DNA of 64,000 nucleotides from Podarcis raffonei (Eukaryota; Chordata; Lepidosauria; Squamata; Lacertidae): NCBI RefSeq assembly GCF_027172205.1, contig NC_070604.1, positions 3,673,501 to 3,737,500 of the forward strand, read 5' to 3'. Shown piece by piece: positions 11,697 to 23,400 of this stretch (position 1 is its first letter; each line of letters starts with the position of its first letter). The notes under the pieces were generated by a model. It saw only the letters and a program-made list of their open reading frames with translations, ran no database searches and was not told where the DNA came from. The position numbers and the translations under genes were made by a program.

Positions 11697-12103
11697 CTCT
11701 GAAAACAAAATAACACTGGAGATATTATCTTAGAGTTTCTGTTTAGATAAAGAACGTACTTATTGAAACATGGTGCCACTCTTCTGAGTAGTAGTTTAAA
11801 TTTCAAAATGCTCATGTGGCACCAGCTGAGAAGTAGATTTGTGCCTCCTAGAACAGGGCAGGTGGCAGATCAGAACCTGCTGGAAGATCTCTGGATGCAA
11901 TGGATGAATAAGGCTTGTTTAAGAGTGGCAATTTATTTTAGCAGATTTATACCACACCCTCCCAATGAATGCACAATGCTTAAAATAGCTTACAACTTGC
12001 TGAAACCCACCCCCACCCCAAAATCAGGCAGTTAGAAATAATTATTGACCTGTAGTAACTCGGATGCAGATTTGTATTTACACACACTGCATTTACACAT
12101 ACA

Positions 12104-12462
12104 ACGCGGGTGGCGCTGCGGTCTAAACCACTGAGCCTCTTGAGCTTGCCAGTCAGAAGGTCGGCTGTTCGAATCTGTGTGACAGAGTGAGCTCCTATTG
12201 CTCTGTCCCAGCTCCTGCCAACCTAGCAGTTCGAAAGCAGACCGGTGCAAGTAGATAAATAGGTACCGCTGTGGCAGGAAGGTAAACGGCATTTCCATGC
12301 GCTCTGGTTTCCATCACAGTGTTCTGTTGTGCCAGAAGTGGTTGAGTCATGCTGGCTACATGACCTGGAACACCAGCTCCCTTAGCCTGAAGCTAGATGA
12401 GCACCACACCCCATAGTCACCTTTGACTGGACTTAACTGTCCAGGAGTCCTTTACCTTTACC
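12104..12462 (+). mobile_element. tRNA-derived SINE, Sauria type
   Basis: GCGGGTGGCGCTGCGGTC head, GGCTGTTCGAATC B-box and CCAGGAGTCCTTTACC tail. It lies in intron 1 of copy A, in the same orientation as most copies here. Confidence 0.8.
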
Positions 12463-12714
12463 TCCCACGAGAAAGCATGACAGTAAACTTTTGTAATACA
12501 TACATTAGATACACCCCCAGCATTACAGCCAATGAAGACAGATGGCTTAAGTGCAGATTCTTCAGTAGGAATTTGATCAATAAGATGCATGCTCCTGAGC
12601 AATTATTTTTATACAATTTATCTTAACTCTCCTAGCAACCTTCATGTAGGTGGTTATGGGATACAGCGGGCTAATGTATAGGTTAACAAACACCCCCCCC
12701 CGCTTAAACCTTAC

Positions 12715-12833
12715 CTTATTATTTCAAGGAAGACTTGAAGTACCTTCTTTGTAGCTTCAAAGAGGTTATGGAAATCAACGGGCGATGTTATGCTTATATA
12801 CCTCTCCTGTTTCCTGCTTTGCAGAATGACTCA
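12715..12833 (-). promoter_or_regulatory. Promoter and non-coding exon 1 of CRISP copy A
   Basis: On the minus strand a TATA box (TATATAAGCA, 12791-12800) lies 27 bases downstream of a perfect AP-1-type motif (TGAGTCA, 12827-12833). Initiation is expected near 12765. The leader exon ends at 12715 with a good donor (AAG/GTAAGG) and would splice to the exon carrying the ATG at 11696. The same arrangement recurs at copies B and C, which is the main support. The start site itself is inferred. Confidence 0.75.
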
Positions 12834-13523
12834 GTGTCCAACCGTAAATTACACACCTCATTGACCAGTCAGAAGTTTGAATCTGTCACATGTCTTTTTA
12901 ACACTGTTTTATTTCCTGAAAAATTCCAACCAGCATCTTATGATGGATTGATATCTGTGCCTTTTCTTTATCCTGTGGCATCATTTTATCGCTGGTAGAT
13001 CTAAACACATCATTGACTCAATATACATTGCAATGAGAGGAATTCACAAGCTATTGCTGCTACCAAAGAGGTTTCTTCCTTCCTTCTTTCTGTGTATGAA
13101 GTAATGCACTGGTGGTGCCATAATCTAGTAAACAAGGATGTACGGTAAGTGTTTTTAACCTGTTACTGCAGATGTTGAAGTGATAGGAAATCTTCTTGTT
13201 TTGAAAGTTGGACCCATTCCCTCCCTCCCCTGCCCCACTCATTTGCTGTTTCCCGCATCTATTGAGGCATTGATGCCACTCAGCTGGTATTCCTGGAGAT
13301 GATGTTATCACACGCCAACGGCCATTTAAATCTTCAGTATTTGCTTATGTTCAATTAGCATCACAGTGGAGATATAATTTCTGCAAATACTTCCTGTTGC
13401 ACGTGCTCAGTTCTGGATTACCCAATAAGCAGACTAAGAATGTCCTTACGGAATCAGCAAAGCAGAGGCACCATAAAATAAATAATAAACGAGAGGATTT
13501 TTTTGTTGTTGAAAACTTTAATA

Positions 13524-13765
13524 CAGTGGTACCTCGGGTTACAGACACTTCAGGTTACAGACGCTTCAGGTTACAGACTCCGCTAACCCAGAAATAGTAC
13601 CTCGGGTTAAGAACTTTGCTTCAGGATGAGAACAGATATCGCGTGGTGGTGGTGCGGCAGCAGCAGGAGGCCCCATTAGCTAAAGTGGTGCTTCAGGTTA
13701 AGAACAGTTTCAGGTTAAGAACGGACCTCCAGAACGAATTAAGTTCTTAACCCGAGGTACCACTG
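13524..13765. mobile_element. TA-flanked MITE with CAGTGGTACCTCGGG ends
   Basis: Perfect-looking terminal inverted repeats (CAGTGGTACCTCGGGTTA ... TAACCCGAGGTACCACTG) with TA on each side, as for the Tc1/mariner superfamily (pogo/Tigger-like termini). No transposase. It lies just upstream of copy A and is related to 14246-14458 and 49402-49615. Confidence 0.75.
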
Positions 13766-14245
13766 TATTTCATATTTTTTTAAAAACACTGAAGTAGTCA
13801 CTGCGGGGAAAATGTTTGATAGACTTCCTTACACTCCACCCACTTTTCTCTTCCTTTTTTATTACTTCCCCCACCTAAACCACAGGGCGTCTTACTCAAG
13901 TAGATAGCGGTAATGTGACGAAATCAGATCCCCATCATGTGTTGTAACAAAACTATGTCTTATTATTGATATAGTCCTCTGAGTTATGGATATAATCTTA
14001 TTGAGTATTTGAAGAAACAGAAAATCAAGTGCTACATTACCTGTGCTGAGTTTGCAGAGGTCAGTTTCACGCTATTCTCTGTGGCTGCCCCTAAGCACAT
14101 GCCCCCGACCGGCACATTCATGATACAGAATGCTGAAGACACACCCCTTGACCCCGACTTATTTTTATGGTTGTAACACAAACAGGCCTAAAGTGGCTGG
14201 GAACAGAAGAGCAAAAATGTATTATCATTACAAAGTTTAACGCCA

Positions 14246-14458
14246 CAGTGGTACCTCAGGTTAAGAACTTAATTCGTTCTGGAGGTCTGTTCTTAACCTG
14301 AAACTGTTCTTAACCTGAAGCACTACTTTAGCTAATGAGTCGATTTCTGTTCTCATCCTGAAGCAAAGTTCTTAACCCGAGGTACTATTTCTGGGTTAGC
14401 AGAGTCTGTAACCTGAAGCGTCTGTAACCTGAAGCGTCTGTAACCTGAGGCACCACTG
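14246..14458. mobile_element. TA-type MITE, second copy
   Basis: Same family as 13524-13765 in the opposite orientation, about 480 bases away; the two could pair as inverted repeats. One flanking TA is altered. Confidence 0.7.
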
Positions 14459-15085
14459 TAATTCATTTCAAGACACAATATGACAATCCAGTTGATTTGT
14501 TTTGATGATACAGACATCCATTCATTGTAAATTAAACTTACAAAATTCTGAAATAGACTTTAAAAACAAATCACTTGATACCAGTTGGCTAATGCATATA
14601 AATCTGACTCTGGTTTTATAGATATGGGTACAGCCGCCCACAAACCTGACCAGGCTGTGACAGGTGTGGAGGAGATGTCTGAAGTTACTCCTTTCTCCTA
14701 AGATGGAGGGGACACACAGAGAGACACCTTGTTCCCCATATTGTTCTGTCACCAAATGTAACCCAGGTCCAACTGTACAGTGAAACACACCCTTGTAAAC
14801 CCCTCCATGGCCTTCTAACATCTTTCTGTTCTTTTTAAAATCTGAAGCATTAATCAGGGCAATGCCTTTTCTCTTCCTGATGCAGAACTGCAGAGAGAAA
14901 GAAGCACTGAGGTGCTCATTAACATTTCAGACTCCGCCAGCAGATCACAGGGATCACACAGATACCGATCCAGGAGCCGGCTATTGAGCCTCTTCCCATA
15001 AGTGAGTCCTGGAGTTCCCGGATTGATAGTGCCAACTCTATGTCTCTTAGAAGGGAATTCCACAAGGTAGGAGGCTTTAAAAAAA

Positions 15086-15427
15086 ATGGTTCCACTGAGA
15101 AAAGTGAGAAATTTTATGGCTACTGCCGACTTGCCTGCAGAAGACATATCAAAAGATATATTGCCTTATACTGACTGCAAAGAAAGCCCAGTACTGCGAG
15201 AAAATTATGAAAAAACAAGCCAATGGCAGTGCGATAGGAACAGCACTGCACTTCAAAGACAAATTTCTGATATCTATGCTGTAATTGAAGTTGAAGCTAA
15301 TATGAAGAGTAGAGGTGAAGAAGCACCCGGTAGATTTTCTTTTCTAAAGCATATGCACTTATCTGATGAACAATATATTCTCACAATGATGCAATATGGA
15401 ATGATGGAACACAGTGTGTATTTCTAA
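15086..15427 (+). other. Unrecognised 113-codon open reading frame
   Basis: Open frame starting MVPLRKVRNFMATADLPAED and ending ...MMEHSVYF. No transposon motif or host domain recognised. Preceding sequence (14850-15080) has further short open stretches in other frames. No splice context, promoter or second copy in the window supports a gene. It may be a fragment of a processed transcript or chance. Confidence 0.2.
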
Positions 15428-15552
15428 GTGTGCGGAGGGTGTACAATGTATTTTTCTAACAAGTGCTCTGCCCTTTTTCTCAGCTAAACAGAATAAAAAA
15501 CTCTCAGGACGGACTTGATTCCCTTTCTGTGCTGTGTAGGGAAGCAGACATG

Positions 15553-16075
15553 CAGCGGCGGAACAAGCGGATCGGGTGCTTGGGGCGGTGGGTGGGGCCA
15601 GCTGCCCGTGGGGTGAGCCGGGGCAGGACGCTCCGCGGGGCCTCCAAGAGAAGAGTTTGGATTTGGTATCCCATTTTATCACTACCTTAGGGAGTCTCAA
15701 AGTGGCTCACAATCTCCTTTCCCTTCCTTCCCCGCAAAAAAACACTCTGTGAGGTGAGTGAGGCTGAGAGACTTCAGAGAAGTGTGACAGGCCCAAGGTT
15801 ACCCAGCAGCTGCAGGTGGAGGAGCGGGGAAGCGAACCTGGTTCACCAGATTGTGAGTCTACTGCTCTTCCCACTGAGTGGAGGCAGAGGGGGAGGTGGC
15901 GGGAGGACCATTTAGGCATCGTGGAGCCTGCGCGAGCTTAAGCCACCATGTCTCTCCCAGGAGAGACGTGTGGCTCGGGTGCACTGCAGGCCCTGCATTG
16001 AGTGCCGCCCGACATTTTGTCACCCTGCTCCCAAGCGGTGGTCTGCCCCCACCGCACCCCCTTCCTCCGCCACTG
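15553..16075. mobile_element. hAT-type MITE carrying a CORE-SINE
   Basis: Starts CAGCGGCGGAAC, ends CTCCGCCACTG; flanks CAGACATG and GAGACGTG form an imperfect 8-base duplication. GC-rich interior, interrupted by a SINE at about 15650-15885. Same family as 25428-25813. Confidence 0.6.
15650..15885 (-). mobile_element. CORE/MIR-type SINE
   Basis: Plus strand shows the tail first (GAGTTTGGATTTGGTATCCC), then the reversed MIR-like core (GTGACAGGCCCAAGGTTACC) and a degraded tRNA-like head. Nested inside a hAT MITE. Confidence 0.7.
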
Positions 16076-16929
16076 GAGACGTGCTTCGTCAAGTCAGCTT
16101 CGATGAATTCATCCAGAATTTTGCAATCAGAAAATCTAGACAGAACAGTGATTTTAATTTCAGCACATGTAAGTTTCATGTCATTTGAAAAATATTATTT
16201 TATTTTATGGTTTCGTATTGCTTCTTTAAAAATCACATACAGCGTTGCTTAGGGCTTCTGTAGGTCTTAATCCAGCCCTTCCTGCGCTTCTCTAACCTAT
16301 TTAGGTAGAGCATGACAATCGGGAAGCAAAACACAGTAAGTAATATTGTAAGTAATTTCTTGATTTTTACAAGCTGTACTGCTCAAAATCAAACATATGA
16401 CTAGAACAAACTATATCTTGAATGCTTCTTGATAAGTTGTTGTTGGCACAGGGCCAATAATCTGTCATTCATACCTCACTTACTGGATTGAAGTTTTGCC
16501 TCTTGTTTTGGTTTTCTAACACAATATGGGTTGGTTTGTGCTGGGCTCCAATACTATGCCTGTCCTATGGAGTCAGGGGTCTGGAGGGTGGTCTCAGTTC
16601 TGCATTGGTAGGCTTTCTTTCATCCACTTCTCTTTAAAAAGAAGAACAATCCTTCCCACTTAAAAATCAGCGGCCAGGGTGTAGAATGAGGATTTATTGC
16701 TCAATTAAAGTACAATCATGGCCTTATATGCATATTAAATTCTTAGATGGTTAAGTCCACAAACCCATTGTCCATGAACTGGCCTATTGCAAACTGAGTC
16801 TGAGTGGTCCCATTGTGTTAATTTTGGCTATGAAAAATATTAGTCATTTCCATAAATATATTTCTAAAAAGAACACTTCCAAGTGTTCTTACAACTGAGG
16901 ACCAGTGAAGGTGGCTTTTTGCATTTTTA

Positions 16930-17630
16930 GACCCAGAGACCTCCCCGCTAAATAAACACACAATTGACTCAAATTTTAGTTTTGGTTTTTGGCAGAATTT
17001 AGGCCACAACTTTATTGATTTACAGAAAAGTGAGTGGTTGCATAGGCTCTGGTTCGACTAGCTCCCTGCACCCTTGCAGGTAGCGCTGACCCAGAGCTCT
17101 ATCATAGGTCAGCCAAGGGTGAACACCTGAGGAAGGTGAAAAGCCCAGGAACAGACTCTGTCCACTCCCCAGATGCTCCCCTGGACTCAGGCACGGGCAC
17201 AACCCCCCCATTCCCCCATCCCTATCACCTGAACCAGTGCCTATCCACAACCTTACAAGTTGTGACGATTTGCTACCCAGCAGGCAAAACCCAAATGGCA
17301 ACAGCCAACCAGCCAATTGGGGAAAATTCCTGCCCTGCCCCTGTCCCAACGACAGATGACACACAACAGCATAGCAAGGTCAATCACAAAATGGCCTAAA
17401 AGTAGGGAGAGGTGGGCGGGTGTTCCGATGCACGAGCCGAAAGAGGAAGCTCTGGGTCATGTGCATGGGTATAAATAGGTCCCTCGAACCATTTGGACTG
17501 CGTCCCATTGGCCAGATTGTACCCAGCAACGAGGGACCTACCACTCGGATGTTGTGGCTGTCCAATATACCCACCCACAACCAGGAGGTCAGTCTCCAGG
17601 TCTCACTGCAACACGTGCCCTCTTTTAAGG
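16930..17630 (-). mobile_element. LTR-like repeat, copy 1 (fossil)
   Basis: About 700 bases related to 55935-56705. On the minus strand it carries a CCAAT-like motif, a TATA-like CTATTTATACCC and, near its end, CAATAAAGTTGTGGCC, the order expected of an LTR. Ends and target duplication are not sharp. No coding sequence. It could instead be another pol II-driven repeat. Confidence 0.45.
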
Positions 17631-17639
17631 TGGACATGC

Positions 17640-19370
17640 TATATAATCATTTTCACCACTGTGAAATAATGTTTAAAATTCATCTTATAGCAGGTATCTA
17701 TTTGCACTCCAATCTTGTGAATGGTTCAGCCTACAATATATGCTCAGGTTGCTATGACTAAAAGATTTTTTTAAAAGCAACCTATGTTTGGAACATTAAA
17801 AACATTGGCCTCTTCTCAGGCAAAATGTTATACTTCCCCCCACCTCATAATATAAGAGGAAACTTTGTCTAGGACTGCCTCCACTGATTGCAATTAATTA
17901 TATTAAAGAGATTATTAAACATTGTTGGTTACTTGGTCATTATGGAAACAATATGGGCTGCTTGAATTAGCTAATAAATGAAAAGGCATCAAAAACATAT
18001 CAGGAAATCAGAAATGAAACAGCAATCCCCAAGTAACCCCCCCCCATATTTGCAAAATAAAAATAAAAATATAGCCTTCAGATTATTTCAAAAACAGGGA
18101 CAAATCTGGTGGAAAAACACCATTGAAACCTTAATGATTCAGGGTCATAAGAATTTACTTAGTAGGTTGGGCCTAGGTGGAAGTCAGATGTGTTTGGGGC
18201 ATTAAAGTGTGCCCGGCAATTGTGGTTTCTTCGTGGCTCCTGCTCCAAGGGTCATCATAATCCATGGAGATGGGTTGGGAGCTGCAGAAGCTGGGCTGAG
18301 TGGCAGGTGTGGTGGCCTCATCAAGATCACCATGGTGTATGGCCTCTGGGAGCTGGGTGGGCATCCTGGCCAGCTTCCCCCACAACAGTGTGCTGTTTGG
18401 AGCCCCCTGAGAGGCAGCAGGGTTCAGTGGTTGCAGTGGTTGTGGGGGTTTCTCCTGGGTTCCCTACATTCCCCTTCTCCTCCCCCTATTGTGCAGCCCA
18501 TCAGGGGGCAGTTTTCAGTCCTCCCTGCTCCATTCAGGGAATGCAGGGTGGTTTTTCTGTGGTGAAGGGGGGGGTAATTTTATCATACACACCCATTTGC
18601 TCTTTGGGGCAGGTTACTGTTAATGCTTGGGGCTCCTGTCAACATTTTTCAGCCTTTGACAGGCTAAGAAGTTCCATAAATTATGACGGAAGGTAGATGC
18701 AGTGTGACTTTCCCATAGCCCCCCCCAAGTTCCCCCCTTGCCCATTTGTTCTTGAGGGTTATTGTGTGCCCTAGTACTTTGCATGCTTCATACTCTCAGG
18801 GAAGAAGGCTTATCCCACTAGCTCCCTCCATACACCTCTCAGTTGTTTTATTGGAGCTACAGGAATTCCCCTACCAGTCAGTTGTTATACACCTACACTT
18901 TACAAGGATGCATACATACTGTACATGGTTACATGCACCACAAGTCATCCAATGGGGGCTGCGTGATGACAACCGTACATTTTTATGTATATAGGAAGAA
19001 AGGCAGCACACTTGGACAGTGAATGAAATAGTATGGACACAGAGGAAAGTGCTTAAACAAACACACTCCAGTATACAGTTAGATTGTCCTCCTCTGGCCA
19101 GTGTCAGGCTAGCAGCAGGTACAATAAGTTTGTTTGATTTATTCTGCTGACCTGGGAGCCCCTTACCTTCTTGAGTCCCTAGTGGGACTTGGATACAGAC
19201 ATGCCGTTGTTGCTAAGGGGGCTCAGCACCTGCTGCCATCTGATAAAATATCACCTTAATGTTTGGGCTTTCTAAATTTATAGATGCTTGGATTATCTTT
19301 CAAGTCAGTGAAGCCAGGGCTGAAGGCACTTCCCCAGACGGTGGTCACCCTATTTGATGCAAGTCTTAGG
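17640..19370. other. Spacer with no recognised feature
   Basis: AT-rich to mixed sequence between copy A and copy B. No exon-like, RNA-like or clear repeat signal recognised; short open frames here have no supporting context. Confidence 0.4.
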
Positions 19371-19399
19371 AACCCCTGCCTGGATTTAGCACGTGTCAC

Positions 19400-19570
19400 T
19401 TCCAGTGGGTGGGCCGGAAGTGTTTAGATTGCCCCATGCCCAAGCCAAACCTCTTTCATCTGTATTCAATAAAACTGTGGCCTGTTTTGACCCCAAAACC
19501 AGTCTTATTTGTCTCTTATTTATATGGGTTGGGGAGCCCGACGCCTGGTCCCACAAGAGTCAGGGCCTCC
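19400..19570 (+). mobile_element. Possible retroviral LTR R/U5 fragment (fossil)
   Basis: TTCAATAAAACTGTGGCC followed by GTCTTATTTGTCTC and CCCGACGCCTGG resembles the polyadenylation and U5 part of a retroviral LTR. Boundaries, duplicates and internal parts are not seen. Confidence 0.3.
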
Positions 19571-20061
19571 CTCTTGTTTCTGGGCCCTTCTCTCTCCAAC
19601 AACTCTAAATATACCTGCTTAGGGATCTTTCCTGTTTAGAGTAGCTGGCCCTCCAATATCTCACTGATGAAAATGGGTTACCAGTGTTATGCTCCCACAA
19701 AGGAACCAAATAAAACTAATGCCAACTCTTGTTTTTGTACTGCTTCACTGGGCTACAGCATCACACCAGAGAGACTTTTCTTGCCCGTTGCTGGGGAGAA
19801 GTTCAATACAAATGTGGGTCCGTGTGTGTGTGTATAAATACATAAATAATGTGATGTGAAGAAACTCATGACAAAGCCAAGAAAGCAAACATTTCCTCAT
19901 CCTCTGTACTTTGGTTGCTACGTTCCACTCTTGGTACACAAGCCACTTCGCAGACCTTGATAAACTGCAACAAAATGCTCTGATCATGTGCAGTTTCACA
20001 TTCTAAACTCAATTAACTCATCAATTTTATTCTCTTCCTGGCTTGAGAATTTTCACCTGTG

Positions 20062-20260
20062 TTATGTCAGGGTGGGCCCAGGTGTAGCAGCTGCTTATGC
20101 TGTGTTGATTTCATTTCGTTTGTCCACCTTCCATTCACATTTCATCAGCCATACATTGTGTCCTTCTTGGGATCTTTTGCATCTCGGTGTCTGTTATTTT
20201 TCCTGCGACTGTAAGAGCCTACTCCCAACTTCCATTCCTCCCCATTAGGCAAAATGAAAG
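20062..20260 (-). other. Conserved 3' flank of the CRISP duplication unit
   Basis: Beyond the stop codon of copy B a block containing GTGTTATGTCAG, a GTAGCAGCTG-like motif and a purine-rich stretch before the 3' UTR is shared with copy C (46829-47045) and in part with copy A (about 2590-2640). The 3' UTR segment around 20240-20300 is shared with C (47040-47100) and D. This shows that the duplicated unit includes at least several hundred bases downstream of the gene. Confidence 0.6.
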
Positions 20261-20414
20261 AATGAAAACATCCATGCATGCAAGACTTTTTATGAGTTTT
20301 CCGATTCAAAAACAAATCAACAAATTTCATTTGGATGGGATTTGTCAGAAGATGCTAGAGGATGAAAATTAAATGAGAATGCAGAGTTCAGCGAAGATCA
20401 CGTAGGGGAACCCC

Positions 20415-23400
20415 CTATTTTATTTCAGTGGGACAATAGCAAGAAGCAGCACAGTCATTCGCAAGGCTGCCCTTGCACCCTTGCGATTGCACGACCTCGC
20501 CACAGTTGCTGTACTTATTATCATGTTTGCAAGGATTGGCTGAAAATGAAAAAGGACAAGAACACATCAGAGTTAACAAAAGCAAAATGCCCCTGTGATT
20601 CAAACTTAAGAGATGCTTTCATTTTTAGTTGCTATAGTGGAGGTGATTTACAAGAAAAAGCCCCCCCCCCACTTAAAACATTATTTAGCAGTTGTTTTAA
20701 TGAATGTAGGAACTAAATTAGTAATTAGTTTAGCAATCCTGGCTGTAACCCAGAATAAATTGGGCATGTTTTTAAGGGTGGATGTGCAGGTCATGAGAAC
20801 ATTTACATAGACATCCTGCAGCCACCTACAGAATAAGGAAGGTTATGGGGTCTACAATTTTGTGCACATCTACTCAGGAATAAGCTTCCATCAAATTTAC
20901 TGTGATCCATTCTTATTAAGTGCCCTTTCTAAAGTACAAAAAGGCATTATGATAATATTTGAAGTTATTTCTACTCACTGCATAATCCATTGTCGCATGA
21001 GCCAGGGCAGTCCGCACAAGGTGACCCAGATTTATATGGGGTTTGAAGTGATCCTACTATGTTCCCTCTGGAATGATGAAAGTGAAAGAGTAAACAAGGA
21101 TATATATATATATCTCAGTAAATGATTTTCTTAATTAGAAAAGTTCTATTCCATTTATTTAATCAATGAACTTATAGCACAAATATTGTGCAATGTGAGG
21201 AGTAGGGCTGTGAACTGGTTTCAGCTAAAGCCTTCAGCCTGAATTGAATTAAGGTTAATTCAGGTAGACCTGGGCTTTGGATGAGTTGGGTGGAGACAGC
21301 ACTGATAGGATCACCCTCCCAGAGTGTTTGGGCTGTCAGGAGAAGGGACATTGTGTGGGAAGAAGGAACTTTGGCCGCACTCCTCTTCCCAGCAGGGGAG
21401 CACAGCCAGGTGGTCAAACTGAGCAGGAGTGAACACTTCTGTGCCTGCAGTGCAGCTGCAGGAGTGGGGGGGGGGGCGAGAGGAGGAGATGCAGTATCTT
21501 CTTTGCCTCCCAAATATATGTTCAATTAGGCCTATTACTATGAGTTGTTCTATTCAAGTCCAGGAAAATGTAGACCGGCCAACTAACTCTTCAAATGACA
21601 AAATCCAGCACCTGGTGGTTCTTGAATGGCTGGGAGCACGGCTAATTAGGTCTCTGGGTTGGTGGTTCCCACACCTGGTTTACAACAAGCTTAAAAAATT
21701 AGACTAAATGAGAACATTATTTTCTGAGGCACTGTGGCTCACTTAATGTTGAATATGCTGCAGGTGCGTATTGGCTGATGACAGAAGCCATGGGCACTAA
21801 GAGAGGAGAGCTGAAAGGAGTGGGAGCACAGCCCTTTGCTTCCTTCAGCAACAATATGAAGGTAAGGTTAAACTGGATTCACCAGTGCCCCAAACCGTAA
21901 TGGGTGGTGAAATTAGGGAGGGCCTGTCACTGAATATTCACCAGAGGAGGAGTGAAAATCTCCAGCTGTTCAGAGGACCCAATAAATAAATAAAGTTTTC
22001 CATAGATTGCCAGAAAATTCTTTTCTGGGGTGTTTTGACTCAGCCCTTTAAAAAAAATCCACTGTTGTTTCCTGATTTCCTGGCAAATGGCTCAAAGCTA
22101 ATAGGAACGACCTGGCTGTTTTTGTTTTCTAGTTGGTTGGCAACCATTGAAACGCAGAGTTAATACATTACTAGTGTGTTGCCCATGCATCCTGTGGTTC
22201 TTAATGAAGTTGTTTCATTCTGTTTTTATAGTATAATGCCTTTTTATTTATGTTTTAAATGTGTTGTAAGTCCCTTCGAGACCTTGGGTAAGAAATGACT
22301 AAGAGGTTTAGTGACGGACTGACTGAACGATACATACGCAGGGCAGTACTGGCAAACGTAGTAGTATTTTAGGGAATTTTGAGGGCACTGGTTCACAGAG
22401 CAACCGACTTTGTAAGACCTGTACCAAACCACCTGCAGATAGAAAAACATCCACACAAGAAAAACAGTTAGAATCTAACTGTTTTGAGCCAGGAAAACAT
22501 TCATCTGACAATACCATTTAAACTCCCCCCGCAAAAATAAATCAATCACCACCTTGTGTTGTGTATAATTAGGAGCACCTTGAAAAGGAGTACGAGACTA
22601 AAGAAATAAACAATTTCCAGATAACAATTTCAATCATTTTCTTCCTCTGGCAGTAGCTGCTCAGAAATAGCTCATTTGGTAGATCATGAGAGTCTTGATC
22701 TCAGGGTGGTGGATTCAAGCCTCACCTTGGGCAAAAGATCCCTGCATTGCAGGGGATTAGACCAGGGGCCAACTCACAAGAGACTGCGATCAACTCACAG
22801 AGTTAAAAACTGGCAGTGATCTACCCCCGTTTTTGGGGTTCAAGTCAAAGTTGTCGAGCTTTTTCTAGAAGAGCCAAAGTTGTTGAGCTTCTGGGGGGAG
22901 CAGTGATCTACCAGTGATCTAACACAAACATCCAGTGATCTACTGGTGGGTCACGATCTATCTGTTGGACATGCCTGGACTAGATGATCCCCGCGGTCCC
23001 TTCCTACTCTACAGTTCTGTCAGTCTATGATTCTATATACAGCTGTGAATAGGAATGGCCTCATGGGTGCCTGAAGAACCCACAGAAGCAAAAGTGTAGG
23101 AGAGAGAACGATGATCCAGTACCTGAACTTCCTGTGTGAAAACTATGAATAGGAATATGTGCGAGAGGCCGACCCTGCCCAAAGTGACCCACCAAACCAA
23201 AAGCAGTCTGCCTGCCATGTGATGTGTCCCCTGTTGGGGGCACAAGAACCTTCCTTGGTTTCTTTATCTTTTCTTTTGCACAGTCTCAGTAGTGTGATGG
23301 GAGAGCTGAAAATAATGCCAATATATTTCACATCTGGCAACCAACACACCCTTTGGCTTCAGATAGTACATGGATAGACTGTACAGGGCGCCTCTCAGGT

